A DNA stretch of 64,000 nucleotides from Crenobacter cavernae (GCF_003355495.1 NZ_CP031337.1:2733001-2797000); one strand, 5' to 3'; counted from the stretch's first letter, positions 8,592 through 17,126 are shown. Notes: generated by a model not told the origin, from the sequence alone. Numbers and translations are program-made.

Positions 8592-9467
8592 ATGCAAACG
8601 CTATTCAAGAAAGTCGGGCTGGTCGCCCGGCACAGCAAACCGAACATCGTCGTCTCGCTGCGCGCGCTGGCCGACCACCTGGCCCGTGGCGGCATCTCGG
8701 TCTTCATCGACCGCGACAGCGCCACGCCCGACGAGGCCGGGCCGCACCAGCTGATCGACCGCTCCGACCTCGGCAAGGTGGTCGACCTGGCGATCGTGCT
8801 CGGCGGCGACGGCACCATGCTGTCGATCGCGCGCCTCTTGGCGCCGTACCGCGTGCCGCTGATCGGCGTCAACCAGGGGAGGCTCGGCTTCATGACCGAC
8901 ATCCCGCTGCACGAGATGGAGTCGTCGATCGACGCCATCCTCGCCGGCGAATTCGTGCCCGAGGAACGCATCCTCCTGTCCGCATCGGTGATCCGCGAGG
9001 ACGCCGAGGTCGCGCAGGCGCTGGCATTCAACGACGTCGTGTTCAGCCGCGGCGCGGTCGGCTCGATGATCGAGTTCGAGATCTTCATCGACAACCAGTT
9101 CGTCTACAGCCAGCGCTCGGACGGCCTGATCGTGTCGACGCCGACCGGTTCGACCGCCTACTCGCTCGCGTCGGGCGGCCCGATCCTGCACCCGACCTTG
9201 CAGGCGATCGCGCTGGTGCCGATCTGCCCGCAGTCGCTGAGCAACCGGCCGATCGCGGTCAACGACGACTGCGAGGTCGAATTCATGCTGACGCGCGGGC
9301 TCGACGCGCGCGTGCACTTCGACGGCCAGTCTCACTTCGACCTGATGGAAATGGACCGCATACTGATCCGCCGTCACCGCAATGCGCTGCGCATCCTGCA
9401 CCCGGTCGGTTACAACTACTACGACATGCTCCGCCACAAGCTGCACTGGGGCGAACGCTTGCTCTGA
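8592..9467 (+). CDS. nadK: NAD kinase
   Basis: 291 aa. It phosphorylates NAD to NADP with ATP. The diagnostic motif LGGDGTMLSIAR (about residues 74-85) and the second conserved block DGLIVSTPTGSTAYSLASGG (about 177-196) are intact. The start at 8592 gives the usual N-terminus FKKVGLVARHSKP; an upstream in-frame ATG would add 12 unlike residues. It stands 9 bases before recN, a pairing common in proteobacteria. Confidence 0.97.
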   Translation: MQTLFKKVGLVARHSKPNIVVSLRALADHLARGGISVFIDRDSATPDEAGPHQLIDRSDLGKVVDLAIVLGGDGTMLSIARLLAPYRVPLIGVNQGRLGFMTDIPLHEMESSIDAILAGEFVPEERILLSASVIREDAEVAQALAFNDVVFSRGAVGSMIEFEIFIDNQFVYSQRSDGLIVSTPTGSTAYSLASGGPILHPTLQAIALVPICPQSLSNRPIAVNDDCEVEFMLTRGLDARVHFDGQSHFDLMEMDRILIRRHRNALRILHPVGYNYYDMLRHKLHWGERLL

Positions 9468-9476
9468 GAAACGCCC

Positions 9477-11138
9477 ATGCTGCTCTCGCTCTCGATCCGC
9501 GACTTTGTCATCGTCGACGCCCTGCAACTGGAATTCGGCAGCGGCTTCACCGTGCTGACCGGTGAAACCGGTGCCGGTAAATCCATCCTGCTCGACGCGC
9601 TTTCGCTGCTGCTCGGCGACCGCGCCGACGGCTCGCTAGTGCGCGAAGGCGCCGACAAGGCCGAACTGTCCGCCCACTTCGACATCGCCGCGCTGCCCGA
9701 CCTGGCCGCCTGGCTGGCCGGGAACGCGCTGTCGGGCGACGACGGCGAACTGCTGCTCAGGCGCGTGGTCGACAAGGGCGGCCGCTCGCGCAATTTCATC
9801 AACGGCGAGTCGGCGACGCTCGGCCAACTCAAGGCGGTCGGCGAATACCTGGTCGACATCCACGGCCAGCACGCGCACCAGTCGCTGGTCAAATCCGACA
9901 CGCAACGCCAGCTGCTCGACGCCTACGCCGGCGCCTCCGCGCTCGCGCGCGACGTGCGCGTCGCCTGGCAGGACTGGCAGACCGCGCGCCGCGCGCGCGA
10001 AGACGCCGAGAAAACCTCGCGCGAATCCGAGGTCGAGCGCGAACGCCTGACCTGGCAGGTCAACGAGTTGGCCGAGCTCCAGCTGCAGCCCGATGAATGG
10101 AACGCGCTGAACCAGACCCATTCGCGGCTGGCCAACGCGGTGGAGCTGTTGCAGAGCACGCAGCTGGCGGTCGACGCGCTGTCCGAGATGGACGGCAACT
10201 GCCTGTCGATCCTCGCGCAGGTGCAGGGACGCATCGGCAAGCTGTCGGGACTCGATCCGCGCCTGGCCGACACGCTGGCGCTGCTCGACTCGGTCGACGC
10301 CGAGCTGCGCGAGGTGGTGTACAGCCTGCGCGACTACGCCGGCGGGGTCGACGAGGACCCGGAAAGCCTCACCGAGGTCGAGGCGCGCATTGACGTGCTG
10401 ATGAGCATGGCGCGCAAATACCGCGTGCAGCCGGCCGACCTGCCGGACAAGCTGCAGGACTGGGAGCAGCAATTGGCCGCGCTCGAGGCGTCGGCCGACC
10501 TCGACGCGCTGTCGCTCGCCGAAGCGACCAGCCTCGCGCGTTTTCGCAGCCTCGCCGAAGCGCTGTCGGGCAAGCGCCGCCAGGCGGCGAGCGAATTATC
10601 GGAACGCATCGCCGGCGAGATGCAGTCGCTCGCGATGGGCGGCGCGCGCTTCGCGATCGAGCTCGCGCCGGTGTCCGAGCCCTCGGCCAACGGTCTCGAG
10701 TCGGTCGAATACCTGGTCGCCGCCAACGCCGGCACCAGTCTGCGGCCGCTGGCCAAGGTCGCGTCGGGCGGCGAGTTGTCGCGCATCAGCCTGGCGCTGC
10801 AGGTGGTGACGAGCCAGATCGCCAGCGTGCCGACGCTGATCTTCGACGAGGTCGACGTCGGCATCGGCGGCCGCGTCGCCGAGGTGGTCGGCCGATTGCT
10901 CAAACAGCTCGGCCAACGTTATCAGGTGCTGTGCATCACCCACCTGCCGCAGGTCGCCTCCTGCGGCGACGCACACTGGCAGGTGGAGAAGCGCACCGAG
11001 GGCGGGCGCGTCAACAGCCGCATCCGCCCGCTCGATACCGAGCGCCGCGTCGAGGAACTGGCACGCATGCTCGGCGGCGCCGAGATCACCGACACCACGC
11101 GCCAGCACGCGGCCGAGATGCTGACCGCCAATACGTGA
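9477..11138 (+). CDS. recN: DNA repair protein RecN
   Basis: 553 aa SMC-like ATPase for double-strand break repair and natural transformation. Walker A TGETGAGKS (about residues 29-37) sits at the N-terminus, a central coiled coil is rich in Glu/Arg, and the C-terminal ABC signature (LAKVASGGELSRISLAL), Walker B (LIFDEVDVGIGGRVAE) and D-loop are complete. Three exact copies of the CTCGGCCAA/TTGGCCGAG core lie within it (9819, 10068, 10908), notable because Neisseria uptake sequences are enriched in genome-maintenance genes. Co-transcribed with nadK. Confidence 0.97.
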   Translation: MLLSLSIRDFVIVDALQLEFGSGFTVLTGETGAGKSILLDALSLLLGDRADGSLVREGADKAELSAHFDIAALPDLAAWLAGNALSGDDGELLLRRVVDKGGRSRNFINGESATLGQLKAVGEYLVDIHGQHAHQSLVKSDTQRQLLDAYAGASALARDVRVAWQDWQTARRAREDAEKTSRESEVERERLTWQVNELAELQLQPDEWNALNQTHSRLANAVELLQSTQLAVDALSEMDGNCLSILAQVQGRIGKLSGLDPRLADTLALLDSVDAELREVVYSLRDYAGGVDEDPESLTEVEARIDVLMSMARKYRVQPADLPDKLQDWEQQLAALEASADLDALSLAEATSLARFRSLAEALSGKRRQAASELSERIAGEMQSLAMGGARFAIELAPVSEPSANGLESVEYLVAANAGTSLRPLAKVASGGELSRISLALQVVTSQIASVPTLIFDEVDVGIGGRVAEVVGRLLKQLGQRYQVLCITHLPQVASCGDAHWQVEKRTEGGRVNSRIRPLDTERRVEELARMLGGAEITDTTRQHAAEMLTANT

Positions 11139-11222
11139 TTGGCGTGGTTTGTGCGCGGATGTTCGCAGGTGACACCTAGCCAGATCGGGTTTTTTCCGGT
11201 AACATGCCGGCAGCTTTTTAGC

Positions 11223-11312
11223 GGAAGCGTGGCAGAGTGGTTTAATGCACCGGTCTTGAAAACCGACGAGGGTTCACGCCCTCCGTGAGTTCGAATCTCA
11301 CCGCTTCCGCCA
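11223..11312 (+). tRNA. tRNA-Ser (anticodon TGA)
   Basis: Acceptor stem GGAAGCG (11223-11229) pairs with CGCTTCC (11302-11308), followed by G and an encoded CCA. The anticodon loop CTTGAAA has TGA at 11257-11259. The long variable arm (GAGGGTTCACGCCCTC region) and GTTCGAATC T-loop are typical of class II serine tRNAs. 90 bases including CCA. Confidence 0.97.
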
Positions 11313-11361
11313 GCCCTTCGGTCGGACTGGCACATCGCTGTCATGTTTTTTGTATCGTATC

Positions 11362-11400
11362 GGTAAACTTTTTACCCTCGTCAAAGTCATAAATTATGAC
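11362..11400. repeat. Two 15-base palindromes in an AT-rich gap
   Basis: GGTAAACTTTTTACC (11362-11376, 6+6 with 3-base centre) and GTCATAAATTATGAC (11386-11400, 7+7 with 1-base centre) lie 24 bases apart centre to centre. They sit between tRNA-Ser and the 4.5S RNA gene. The surrounding 240 bases are clearly AT-richer than the neighbourhood and hold no credible gene. They could be paired operator sites or relics. Confidence 0.4.
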
Positions 11401-11529
11401 GTGACCGAGCAAGGGGATCAGGCTTACCGTTCGATTCCGACAGAAGCGCGTTTTATTGAATTTGATTGTGGCGATTGTTGTAAATATGCCCAGTAGCAGG
11501 CTCTGGTTACAAAATCATGAACCCGCCAC

Positions 11530-11557
11530 TTGCGAAATTACAGCACATCGATATAAT
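11530..11557 (+). promoter_or_regulatory. Sigma-70 promoter of the 4.5S RNA gene
   Basis: -35 TTGCGA (11530-11535), 16-base spacer, perfect -10 TATAAT (11552-11557). Expected start about 11564, a few bases before the RNA's first stem. Confidence 0.75.
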
Positions 11558-11571
11558 CATATGTCTTCTGC

Positions 11572-11668
11572 GGCGGGTCTCCCCGCATTGCACGGTAGCC
11601 AACCTGGTCAGGTCCGGAAGGAAGCAGCCACAACTACTTAGTGCAAGTGCCGGGGGTCAGGCTCGCCA
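11572..11668 (+). ncRNA. ffs: Signal recognition particle 4.5S RNA
   Basis: The conserved domain IV core CAGGTCCGGAAGGAAGCAGC is present, with the GGAA tetraloop. The outer stem pairs GGCGGG at the 5' end with the region ending GGCTCGCC; inner stems GCATTGCAC/GTGCAAGTGC close around the core. The RNA binds Ffh and targets nascent membrane proteins. A perfect -10 box precedes it. End positions are estimated from the terminal stem. Confidence 0.92.
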
Positions 11669-11875
11669 CCCCCCCTCTTCCGCAAAGCACGCCGGGCAAG
11701 CAGCCCCATAACGCTCGTTTTTCTTTAAGAACGGAGCGGAAACGCCGCTTGCGAGCATGTTGCCATGCCCAAATATCAATATTCCCGGTGGATTTTTTGC
11801 TATGTTTAGGGTGTCGTAAGCAGCCTGGATGAAATACCCGTCGGGCATCAATTTTCAAGATAAAAGAGGACGATC

Positions 11876-12205
11876 ATGAAACTGTTCGAGAAAGTCGCGA
11901 ATCCGCGAGAAATCCGGCGCAAGCTCGGCCTGAACCAGCAGGAATTCTGGAGCCGTATCGGCGTCACCCAATCCGGTGGTTCCCGCTACGAATCGGGCCG
12001 CAACATGCCCAAACCGGTGCGCGAACTGCTGCGCCTAGTGCACGTCGAGCAAATCGACCTGTCCAAAGTCCGTCGCGAAGACTTCGAGATCGTGGAATAC
12101 CTGAAGGAAACCCACCCCGATCTTTACAAGAGCCTGAAAAAAGCGGTTCGCGCAAAGCTGGATGCCCAAGAATCAGAGGCAGGCCAGGAAGCGGCCAGCC
12201 TTTAA
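11876..12205 (+). CDS. Small XRE-like helix-turn-helix regulator
   Basis: 109 aa. The N-terminal half holds a lambda-repressor-type HTH: REIRRKLGLNQQEFWSRIGV, then TQSGGSRYESGRNMPKPVRE (about residues 10-50). The C-terminal half is charged and helical, without a sensor domain. AAAGAGGA precedes the ATG. It is preceded by about 200 bases after ffs, giving room for its own promoter. Target genes are unknown; the following gene lies on the other strand. Confidence 0.8.
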   Translation: MKLFEKVANPREIRRKLGLNQQEFWSRIGVTQSGGSRYESGRNMPKPVRELLRLVHVEQIDLSKVRREDFEIVEYLKETHPDLYKSLKKAVRAKLDAQESEAGQEAASL

Positions 12206-12361
12206 TTCTGTGGCCGTTCACGGACGGGCGCCATCACCACGATCTTCCGATCGAGGGGCGCCCCGCCTCTTCGCCCTGCCCGCCCCGGCCTTCCGCCAGC
12301 CATGAAAAAGGCGACGCCCTCGCCGCCCTCCTCCTTAAAACACCCGCCAACGACGTGGCGC

Positions 12362-12811
12362 CTAATTGCCCGGATTGCGTACCAGCAGCACCGGCACGTC
12401 GGCATGTTTGAGCACCCCCTCGGCGACGCTCCCCATCAGCAAATGCATCAATCCGCTCCAGCCGTGCGTCCCCATCACGATCAGGTCCGCCCCCCAGCTC
12501 TTCGAATCTTCCAGTAGCATCGCGGCAATCTTGTCGCCCCAGCTCTCCAGAATGTGCGTCTCGGGCATCGCGCCGGCGTTGCGCGCGCGTGCTTCGGCCT
12601 GACCCAGTACCTGCTCGCCCGCCTGCTTGATCGATTTTTGCAGATCGGACGCGTCGAGAAATTCGGTGCCGCCCCAGCCGAACTGGGCGAGGTCGATCAC
12701 GTGCACCAGCCGCAACTGGGCGCCGACCTCGGCCGCGAGCTTGCACGCCTCGGCAAGCGCCAAGTTGGAGGTCTCGCTGTCGTCCACCGGAACGAAAATG
12801 CGCTGGTACAT
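12362..12811 (-). CDS. Universal stress protein (UspA family)
   Basis: 149 aa. The single Usp domain starts MYQRIFVPVDDSETSNLALAEA. The ATP-binding signature GTHGWSGLMHLLMGSVAE (G-x2-G-x9-G-S/T) is intact near residues 115-132, so it is expected to bind ATP. AAGGAGGCC lies directly upstream of its ATG. It is divergent from the damaged thioesterase gene. Function is general stress survival, mechanism unresolved for the family. Confidence 0.92.
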   Translation of the reverse strand: MYQRIFVPVDDSETSNLALAEACKLAAEVGAQLRLVHVIDLAQFGWGGTEFLDASDLQKSIKQAGEQVLGQAEARARNAGAMPETHILESWGDKIAAMLLEDSKSWGADLIVMGTHGWSGLMHLLMGSVAEGVLKHADVPVLLVRNPGN

Positions 12812-12824
12812 CTTGGCCTCCTTT

Positions 12825-13257
12825 ATGGATACTGGGGATAACCTCAGTCTATCAAAGCTTCCCGAAAACGGGTTGATCTATCACAGCACTTTGTCATTGC
12901 AGGCGACGAGCCTGGATGCGGCCGACTTGCGCGCACGAGGCGAGGCCGCGGTTTCTCGAGTCGCCCGGCTACACCGAACTCGCCGCCGAAGGCGTCGGCA
13001 TCATCATGACCGACACGGCCGCGCAGTACAGAGCCGAAGCCTTCCACGGCGACGCGCTGACCTTCGAATTGGCGCTCGCCGACTTCCACAAATACGGCTT
13101 CGACCTTTTGTACCAAGAGGTCGATGACAAACGCGGGGTAGAAGTGGCAAGATTGAAGACGGGTATCGTCTGTTTCGACTACACCCGGCGCAAGATCGCG
13201 CGATTGCCGGAAGGCTTCGCCCGGCGCTTCGAACAAGAACAAGGAGGACAGGTATGA
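12825..13257 (+). pseudogene. Hot-dog thioesterase gene with internal lesion
   Basis: Two frames together encode a hot-dog acyl-CoA thioesterase. From 12825 one frame gives LPENGLIYHSTLSLQATSL, matching the family N-terminal strand. From about 12930 the next frame gives AHEARPRFLESPGYTELAAE and GVGIIMTDTAAQYRAEAF, the clear body of the domain, ending near VARLKTGIVCFDYTRRK. The segment joining them, normally with an H-x-x-N-D-like active-site stretch, is missing and the frame changes by one. So about 8-12 codons seem lost. A shorter product could start at 12916 but lacks the first strand and active site. Its stop overlaps the TerB-like gene start (ATGA). Confidence 0.6.
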
Positions 13258-13670
13258 AGACTTACACACCGAACAGTCCGGAGACGCTGGCCCGGCTGCT
13301 CGCCATGTTTATGATCACCGACGGCAATATGGACCCGCGCGAGATCGAGAGCCTGGAGAACCTGCATGTTTACGAGATTCTCGGCCTCTCGCGCAAACGT
13401 TTCATGCAGATCCTCGTCGACTACTGTAATGACGTCTCCGACGAGGCCGAGGGCGACGGCACCATCCACCTGATCGACAAGCCGCGGTTCGACGCGTTGC
13501 TCGAAGACATCACCGAGCGCAAGCAGCGCATCCTCGCCGCCGCGCTGGCAATCGACATCTGCAAGTCCGACGGTGCGATCAACGAGGGCGAAATGGCCTT
13601 GCTGCGCTATATGCTTGACGCGTGGGGCATCTCGCTCGACGACATCGAGAACGAATTCGTCAAGCCGTAA
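13254..13670 (+). CDS. TerB-like (tellurite resistance fold) protein
   Basis: 138 aa, all-helical, soluble. MFMITDGNMDPREIESLENL (about residues 17-36) and AIDICKSDGAINEGEMALLR (about 96-115) form two acidic EF-like repeats typical of TerB-like metal-binding helical bundles. AAGGAGGACAGG gives a strong ribosome site inside the upstream gene's end. Biological role unknown; tellurite resistance itself is not implied. Followed by a good terminator. Confidence 0.8.
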   Translation: MKTYTPNSPETLARLLAMFMITDGNMDPREIESLENLHVYEILGLSRKRFMQILVDYCNDVSDEAEGDGTIHLIDKPRFDALLEDITERKQRILAAALAIDICKSDGAINEGEMALLRYMLDAWGISLDDIENEFVKP

Positions 13671-13687
13671 ACCACGGCGGGACCGAC

Positions 13688-13716
13688 AAGCCGCCCGCGG
13701 GGAGGGGCGGCTTTTT
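13688..13716 (+). terminator. Rho-independent terminator after the TerB-like gene
   Basis: AAGCCGCCC (13688-13696) and GGGCGGCTTTTT form a GC stem with a short loop and a T run. Confidence 0.85.
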
Positions 13717-13758
13717 GCTTCAAAAAACCAACAATAAAACCCGTCACGAGGAAACCAC

Positions 13759-13935
13759 ATGACCACTCGCTTCGACGGCACCGAGCGCTACGTCGCCACC
13801 GACGAGCTCAAGCTCGAGGTGAATGCGGCGATCGCGCTGAAGCGCCCGCTGCCGATCAAGGGCGAGCCGGGCACCGGCAAGACAATGTTGGCCGAGGAAG
13901 TCGCCGCGTCGCTCGGCCGCGAACTGCGCGCATGA
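13759..13935 (+). pseudogene. Truncated MoxR-family AAA+ ATPase (first 58 codons)
   Basis: An intact start gives MTTRFDGTERYVATDELKLE and ALKRPLPIKGEPGTGKTMLA, exactly the N-terminus of MoxR-type ATPases (usually about 280 aa) including Walker A GEPGTGKT. The frame stops after EEVAASLGRELRA, precisely where homologues continue into the sensor and Walker B regions. The stop overlaps the xerC start as ATGA. With no Walker B, arginine finger or C-terminal domain it cannot be an ATPase. Best read as a 5' stump left by a deletion that joined it to xerC. Confidence 0.85.
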
Positions 13936-14843
13936 ACTGGGACGACGCCGTCGCGCGCTTCGACGCCGCGCTCGCACAGGCCGGCAAGAGTCCGCATACG
14001 CGCGACGCCTACCGGCGCGACCTGGCACCTCTGGCAGCGCTGAATGACGACCCGCTGGCGCTGACGAGCGCCGATCTCGTCGCGCAGCAGATGGCGCTCA
14101 AGGCGGCAGGCTTGGCCGAGAAGAGCCTCGCGCGCAAACGCTCGGCGTGGCGGCGCTTCTTCCAGTTCTGGGTCGACGAAGGCCTGCTCGCCGGCAATCC
14201 GGCGGCCGCCCTGCCACGCCGCCGTCAGCCGAAACGCCTGCCGAAGGCGCTGTCGGTCGACGACGCGGTCGCGCTGCTCGACAACGGCCCGGCCGGCGGA
14301 AACGACCCGCTGTCGCGGCGGGACCGCGCGATGTTCGAACTGCTCTATTCGTGCGGGATGCGCCTGTCGGAGCTGACCGGCCTCGACCTGGCGGACATCA
14401 ACCTTTCCGAAGCCGAAGTCCGCGTGCGCGGCAAGGGCCGCAAGGAGCGCCTGCTGCCGGTCGGGCGCATGGCGCGCGAGGCATTGCACACCTGGTTGGC
14501 CGAGCGCGAAATGCTGGCGCGTGAAACGCAAGCGCTATTCGTATCGCGACGTGGTGCGCGGCTGACCGGGCGCCAGGTGCAGAAGCGGCTCGCGCAATGG
14601 GCGATTCTCGCCGGCCACCCGCGCCACGTGCACCCGCACATGCTGCGCCACTCGTTCGCGAGCCATTTGCTGCAGTCGTCGGGCGACCTGCGCGCGGTGC
14701 AGGAATTGCTCGGCCATACCAGCATCGCCGCGACGCAGGTCTATACCAGCCTCGACTACCAGCATCTCGCCAAGGTCTACGACGCCGCGCATCCGCGCGC
14801 GCACGACGAAAACCTCGAGGACGATGAAGCCGTGGGAGACTGA
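13932..14843 (+). CDS. xerC: Tyrosine recombinase XerC
   Basis: 303 aa. It resolves chromosome dimers at dif with XerD and FtsK. The N-terminal SAM-like core-binding domain is followed by the catalytic domain: Arg in CGMRLSELTGL, Lys in GKGRKERLLP, HxxR in HPHMLRHSFASHLL, His in LLGHTSI, nucleophile Tyr in TQVYTSLDYQ. The QHLAKVYDAAHPRA tail is XerC-specific rather than XerD. The protein appears full length although its start abuts the moxR stump, so its normal upstream region may have been lost and translation may depend on the stump. Confidence 0.92.
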   Translation: MNWDDAVARFDAALAQAGKSPHTRDAYRRDLAPLAALNDDPLALTSADLVAQQMALKAAGLAEKSLARKRSAWRRFFQFWVDEGLLAGNPAAALPRRRQPKRLPKALSVDDAVALLDNGPAGGNDPLSRRDRAMFELLYSCGMRLSELTGLDLADINLSEAEVRVRGKGRKERLLPVGRMAREALHTWLAEREMLARETQALFVSRRGARLTGRQVQKRLAQWAILAGHPRHVHPHMLRHSFASHLLQSSGDLRAVQELLGHTSIAATQVYTSLDYQHLAKVYDAAHPRAHDENLEDDEAVGD

Positions 14844-14861
14844 CCGCGGTGTCGTCCCTAT

Positions 14862-14907
14862 AAAAAAAGCTCGGCCAACCTTAGAGAAAGGTTGGCCGAG
14901 CTTTTTT
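14862..14907. terminator. Bidirectional terminator built from two copies of the repeated word
   Basis: GCTCGGCCAACCTT (14869-14882) and AAGGTTGGCCGAGC (14888-14901) form a perfect 14-base stem. It is flanked by an A run on the left and a T run on the right. It lies between converging xerC and pncC and can serve both. Confidence 0.92.
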
Positions 14908-14925
14908 ACCTTGAAGCCTGGGCGC

Positions 14926-15423
14926 TCAGCCTTGCGCTTCGATCGCGTCGATCAGCGCCAAGAGCGCCGCGTCGACCGTCGCCGCCCGCACCGCGGCACG
15001 GTCCCCGGCGAAACGCTCCGAGAAGGCGCGCGTCTCGACGCCCCGCCCGGCCAGGCCAAACCACACGAGGCCGACCGGCTTCTCGGCCGAGCCGCCGCCT
15101 GGCCCGGCGACGCCGGACACCGACACCGCCCAGTCGGCGCCGCTCTCGCGCAGCGCACCGTCTGCCATCTCGCGCACCGTCGCCGAGCTTACCGCGCCGT
15201 GCTCGGCCAACGTTTCGGCGCTGACGCCGAGCAGCTTCTGCTTCGCCTCGTTGCCGTAGCTGACGAAGCCGTAGCCGAACCAGCCCGAGCTGCCGGCGAT
15301 GTCGGTGATCGCGCCGGCGATGCGCCCGCCGGTACACGACTCTGCCGCCGTCACCCACTGGTCGCGTGCGGCGAGCAGTTGGCCGAGCCGGCGGGCGAGG
15401 TCTTCAGTGTGCGTCGCGCTCAT
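14926..15423 (-). CDS. pncC: Nicotinamide-nucleotide amidase PncC (CinA C-terminal domain)
   Basis: 165 aa. It deamidates NMN to NaMN in the pyridine nucleotide cycle. The stand-alone CinA_C domain shows the catalytic Ser in TAAESCTGGRIAGAIT (about residues 25-40), and FGYGFVSYGNEAKQKLLGV and VSGVAGPGGGSAEKPVG are hallmark segments. The competence-damage name of the family is historical. Its start lies inside the end of pgi (20-base overlap), so it is translationally coupled to pgi. Ends at the shared word-pair terminator. Confidence 0.93.
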   Translation of the reverse strand: MSATHTEDLARRLGQLLAARDQWVTAAESCTGGRIAGAITDIAGSSGWFGYGFVSYGNEAKQKLLGVSAETLAEHGAVSSATVREMADGALRESGADWAVSVSGVAGPGGGSAEKPVGLVWFGLAGRGVETRAFSERFAGDRAAVRAATVDAALLALIDAIEAQG

Positions 15424-17065
15424 GGTGACTCCTAAAGAACTGGATCAGGCCGTTGGTCGACGCGTCGTGGTGCAGGCACGGGGCCGATTCGCTCAGCTGC
15501 GGCAGGATGCGCGCAGCCAGCTGCTTGCCGTATTCGACACCCCACTGGTCGAAGGAGTTGATGCCCCAGATCACGCCCTGCACGAACACCTTGTGCTCGT
15601 AGAGCGCCAACAGCATGCCGAGGCCGTACGGCGTCAGCTTGTCGATCGCGAGCGTGTTCGACGGCTGGTTGCCGGGGAACAGTTTCTGAGGCAGCAGCAT
15701 GTCGATGGTTTCGCCCGGCAGACCTGACAGTTCGGCCAACGCTTCGGCCTCGGTCTTGCCGCGCATCAGCGCCTCGGTCTGCGCGAAGCAGTTGGCGACC
15801 AGCACCGCGTGCTGCGTGTCGACCGGGTAATGGCTGTTCATCGGCACGATGAAGTCGGACGGCACCAGCCGCGTACCCTGGTGCAAGAGCTGGAAGAACG
15901 CGTGCTGGCTGTTGACGCCGACCTCGCCCCAGATCACCGGGCCGGTGTCGAAGTCGAGCCGCTCGCCGAAGCGGCCGACGCGCTTGCCGTTGCTCTCCAT
16001 GTCGAGCTGCTGGATATGCGCCGGGAAACGCCTGAGGCCGTGGTCGTACGGCATGATCGCGTGGGTGTGCGCGCCGTAGAAGGTGTTGTACCAGACGCCG
16101 AGCAGCGCCAGGATCACCGGCATGTTCTTGTCGAACGGCGCGCCGAAGAAGTGCTCGTCCATCGCGTGGCCGCCGGCGAGGAAGTCCTGGAAGTGGTCCG
16201 GCCCGATCGCCAGCATCACCGACAGGCCGACCGCCGACCACACCGAGTAGCGGCCGCCGACCCAGTCCCAGAACTCGAACCTGTTTGCCGTGTCGATGCC
16301 GAATGCCGCCACCGCCGCGGCGTTGCACGACACCGCGACGAAGTGTCTGGCGATGTCGGCTTCATTTGCCGACTTCAGGAACCAGTCGCGCGCGGCCTGC
16401 GCGTTGAGCAGCGTCTCGGGCGTGGTGAACGACTTGGACGCGACGACGAACAGCGTCGTCTCGGGGTCGAGTCGCTTGAGCGTGCGCGCCAGGTGCTGGC
16501 CGTCGACGTTCGACACGTAGTGCACGCGAACGTTGGCCGACGCATACGCGCCGAGCGCTTCGGTGACCGCGAGCGGGCCGAGGTCTGAGCCGCCGATGCC
16601 GAGGTTGACCACGTCGGTGACCGGCTTGCCGGTGAAACCGCGCCACTCCCCGCTTCTCACCTTGCGGCAGAATGCCGTCATCCGCTCGAGTACCGCGTGC
16701 ACGTCGGCCGACACGTCGTGCCCTTCGAGCCACACCGGCTTCCCCTTCGGGGCGCGCAAGGCGGTGTGCAGCACCGCGCGGTGCTCGCTGACATTGACGC
16801 GCTCGCCGCCTTTCAGTCGCTCCATCCAGCCGGCAAGGTCGGCGGTCCTTGCCAGCTCGACCAGCAGCTCCAGCGTGCGATCGGTGATGCGGTTCTTCGA
16901 GTAGTCGAGCATCAGCCCATCGAGCTCGAGGTGAAAGCGCGCGAAACGCTGCGGGTCCTGCTCGAACAGCTCGCGCATGTGCAGGTGGCGCGTCGCGCGC
17001 TGGTGCTGGTGCAGGCGCGCCCACACCGGGCTCGCGTTGATGTCGTTGTTGCGGATCACGAACAT
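15404..17065 (-). CDS. pgi: Glucose-6-phosphate isomerase
   Basis: 553 aa, usual family length (about 550). It interconverts glucose-6-P and fructose-6-P. Phosphate-binding and active-site signatures are present: VNLGIGGSDLGP, VASKSFTTPETL (sugar-phosphate contact), GGRYSVWSAVGL with the catalytic Arg nearby, NGKRVGRFGE, and the catalytic Lys region in the C-terminal INSFDQWGVEYGKQLA signature. Start MFVIRNNDINASP is typical for this clade. First gene of a pgi-pncC transcript, 61 bases after orn. Confidence 0.97.
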   Translation of the reverse strand: MFVIRNNDINASPVWARLHQHQRATRHLHMRELFEQDPQRFARFHLELDGLMLDYSKNRITDRTLELLVELARTADLAGWMERLKGGERVNVSEHRAVLHTALRAPKGKPVWLEGHDVSADVHAVLERMTAFCRKVRSGEWRGFTGKPVTDVVNLGIGGSDLGPLAVTEALGAYASANVRVHYVSNVDGQHLARTLKRLDPETTLFVVASKSFTTPETLLNAQAARDWFLKSANEADIARHFVAVSCNAAAVAAFGIDTANRFEFWDWVGGRYSVWSAVGLSVMLAIGPDHFQDFLAGGHAMDEHFFGAPFDKNMPVILALLGVWYNTFYGAHTHAIMPYDHGLRRFPAHIQQLDMESNGKRVGRFGERLDFDTGPVIWGEVGVNSQHAFFQLLHQGTRLVPSDFIVPMNSHYPVDTQHAVLVANCFAQTEALMRGKTEAEALAELSGLPGETIDMLLPQKLFPGNQPSNTLAIDKLTPYGLGMLLALYEHKVFVQGVIWGINSFDQWGVEYGKQLAARILPQLSESAPCLHHDASTNGLIQFFRSHHERDAH

Positions 17066-17093
17066 GTGCGACTTTCAGGCAATTTTGTTCGAA

Positions 17094-17115
17094 GACGGGG
17101 CAGCCGAGCCCCGTC
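17094..17115. other. Hairpin between orn and pgi
   Basis: GACGGGG (17094-17100) and CCCCGTC (17109-17115) form a 7-base stem with an 8-base loop in the 61-base gap. No T run follows in the minus direction, so it is at best a weak terminator or RNA-stability element. Confidence 0.4.
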
Positions 17116-17126
17116 GCTTGCGCGGA

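Noticed and set aside
11456..11641. Short plus-strand frame over the 4.5S RNA promoter and 5' half
   Set aside because: No ribosome site or family likeness; it covers a well-defined RNA gene.
14862..14907. The inverted word pairs as insertion sequence ends
   Set aside because: No transposase, no target-site duplication, and pairs are adjacent with loops of a few bases.
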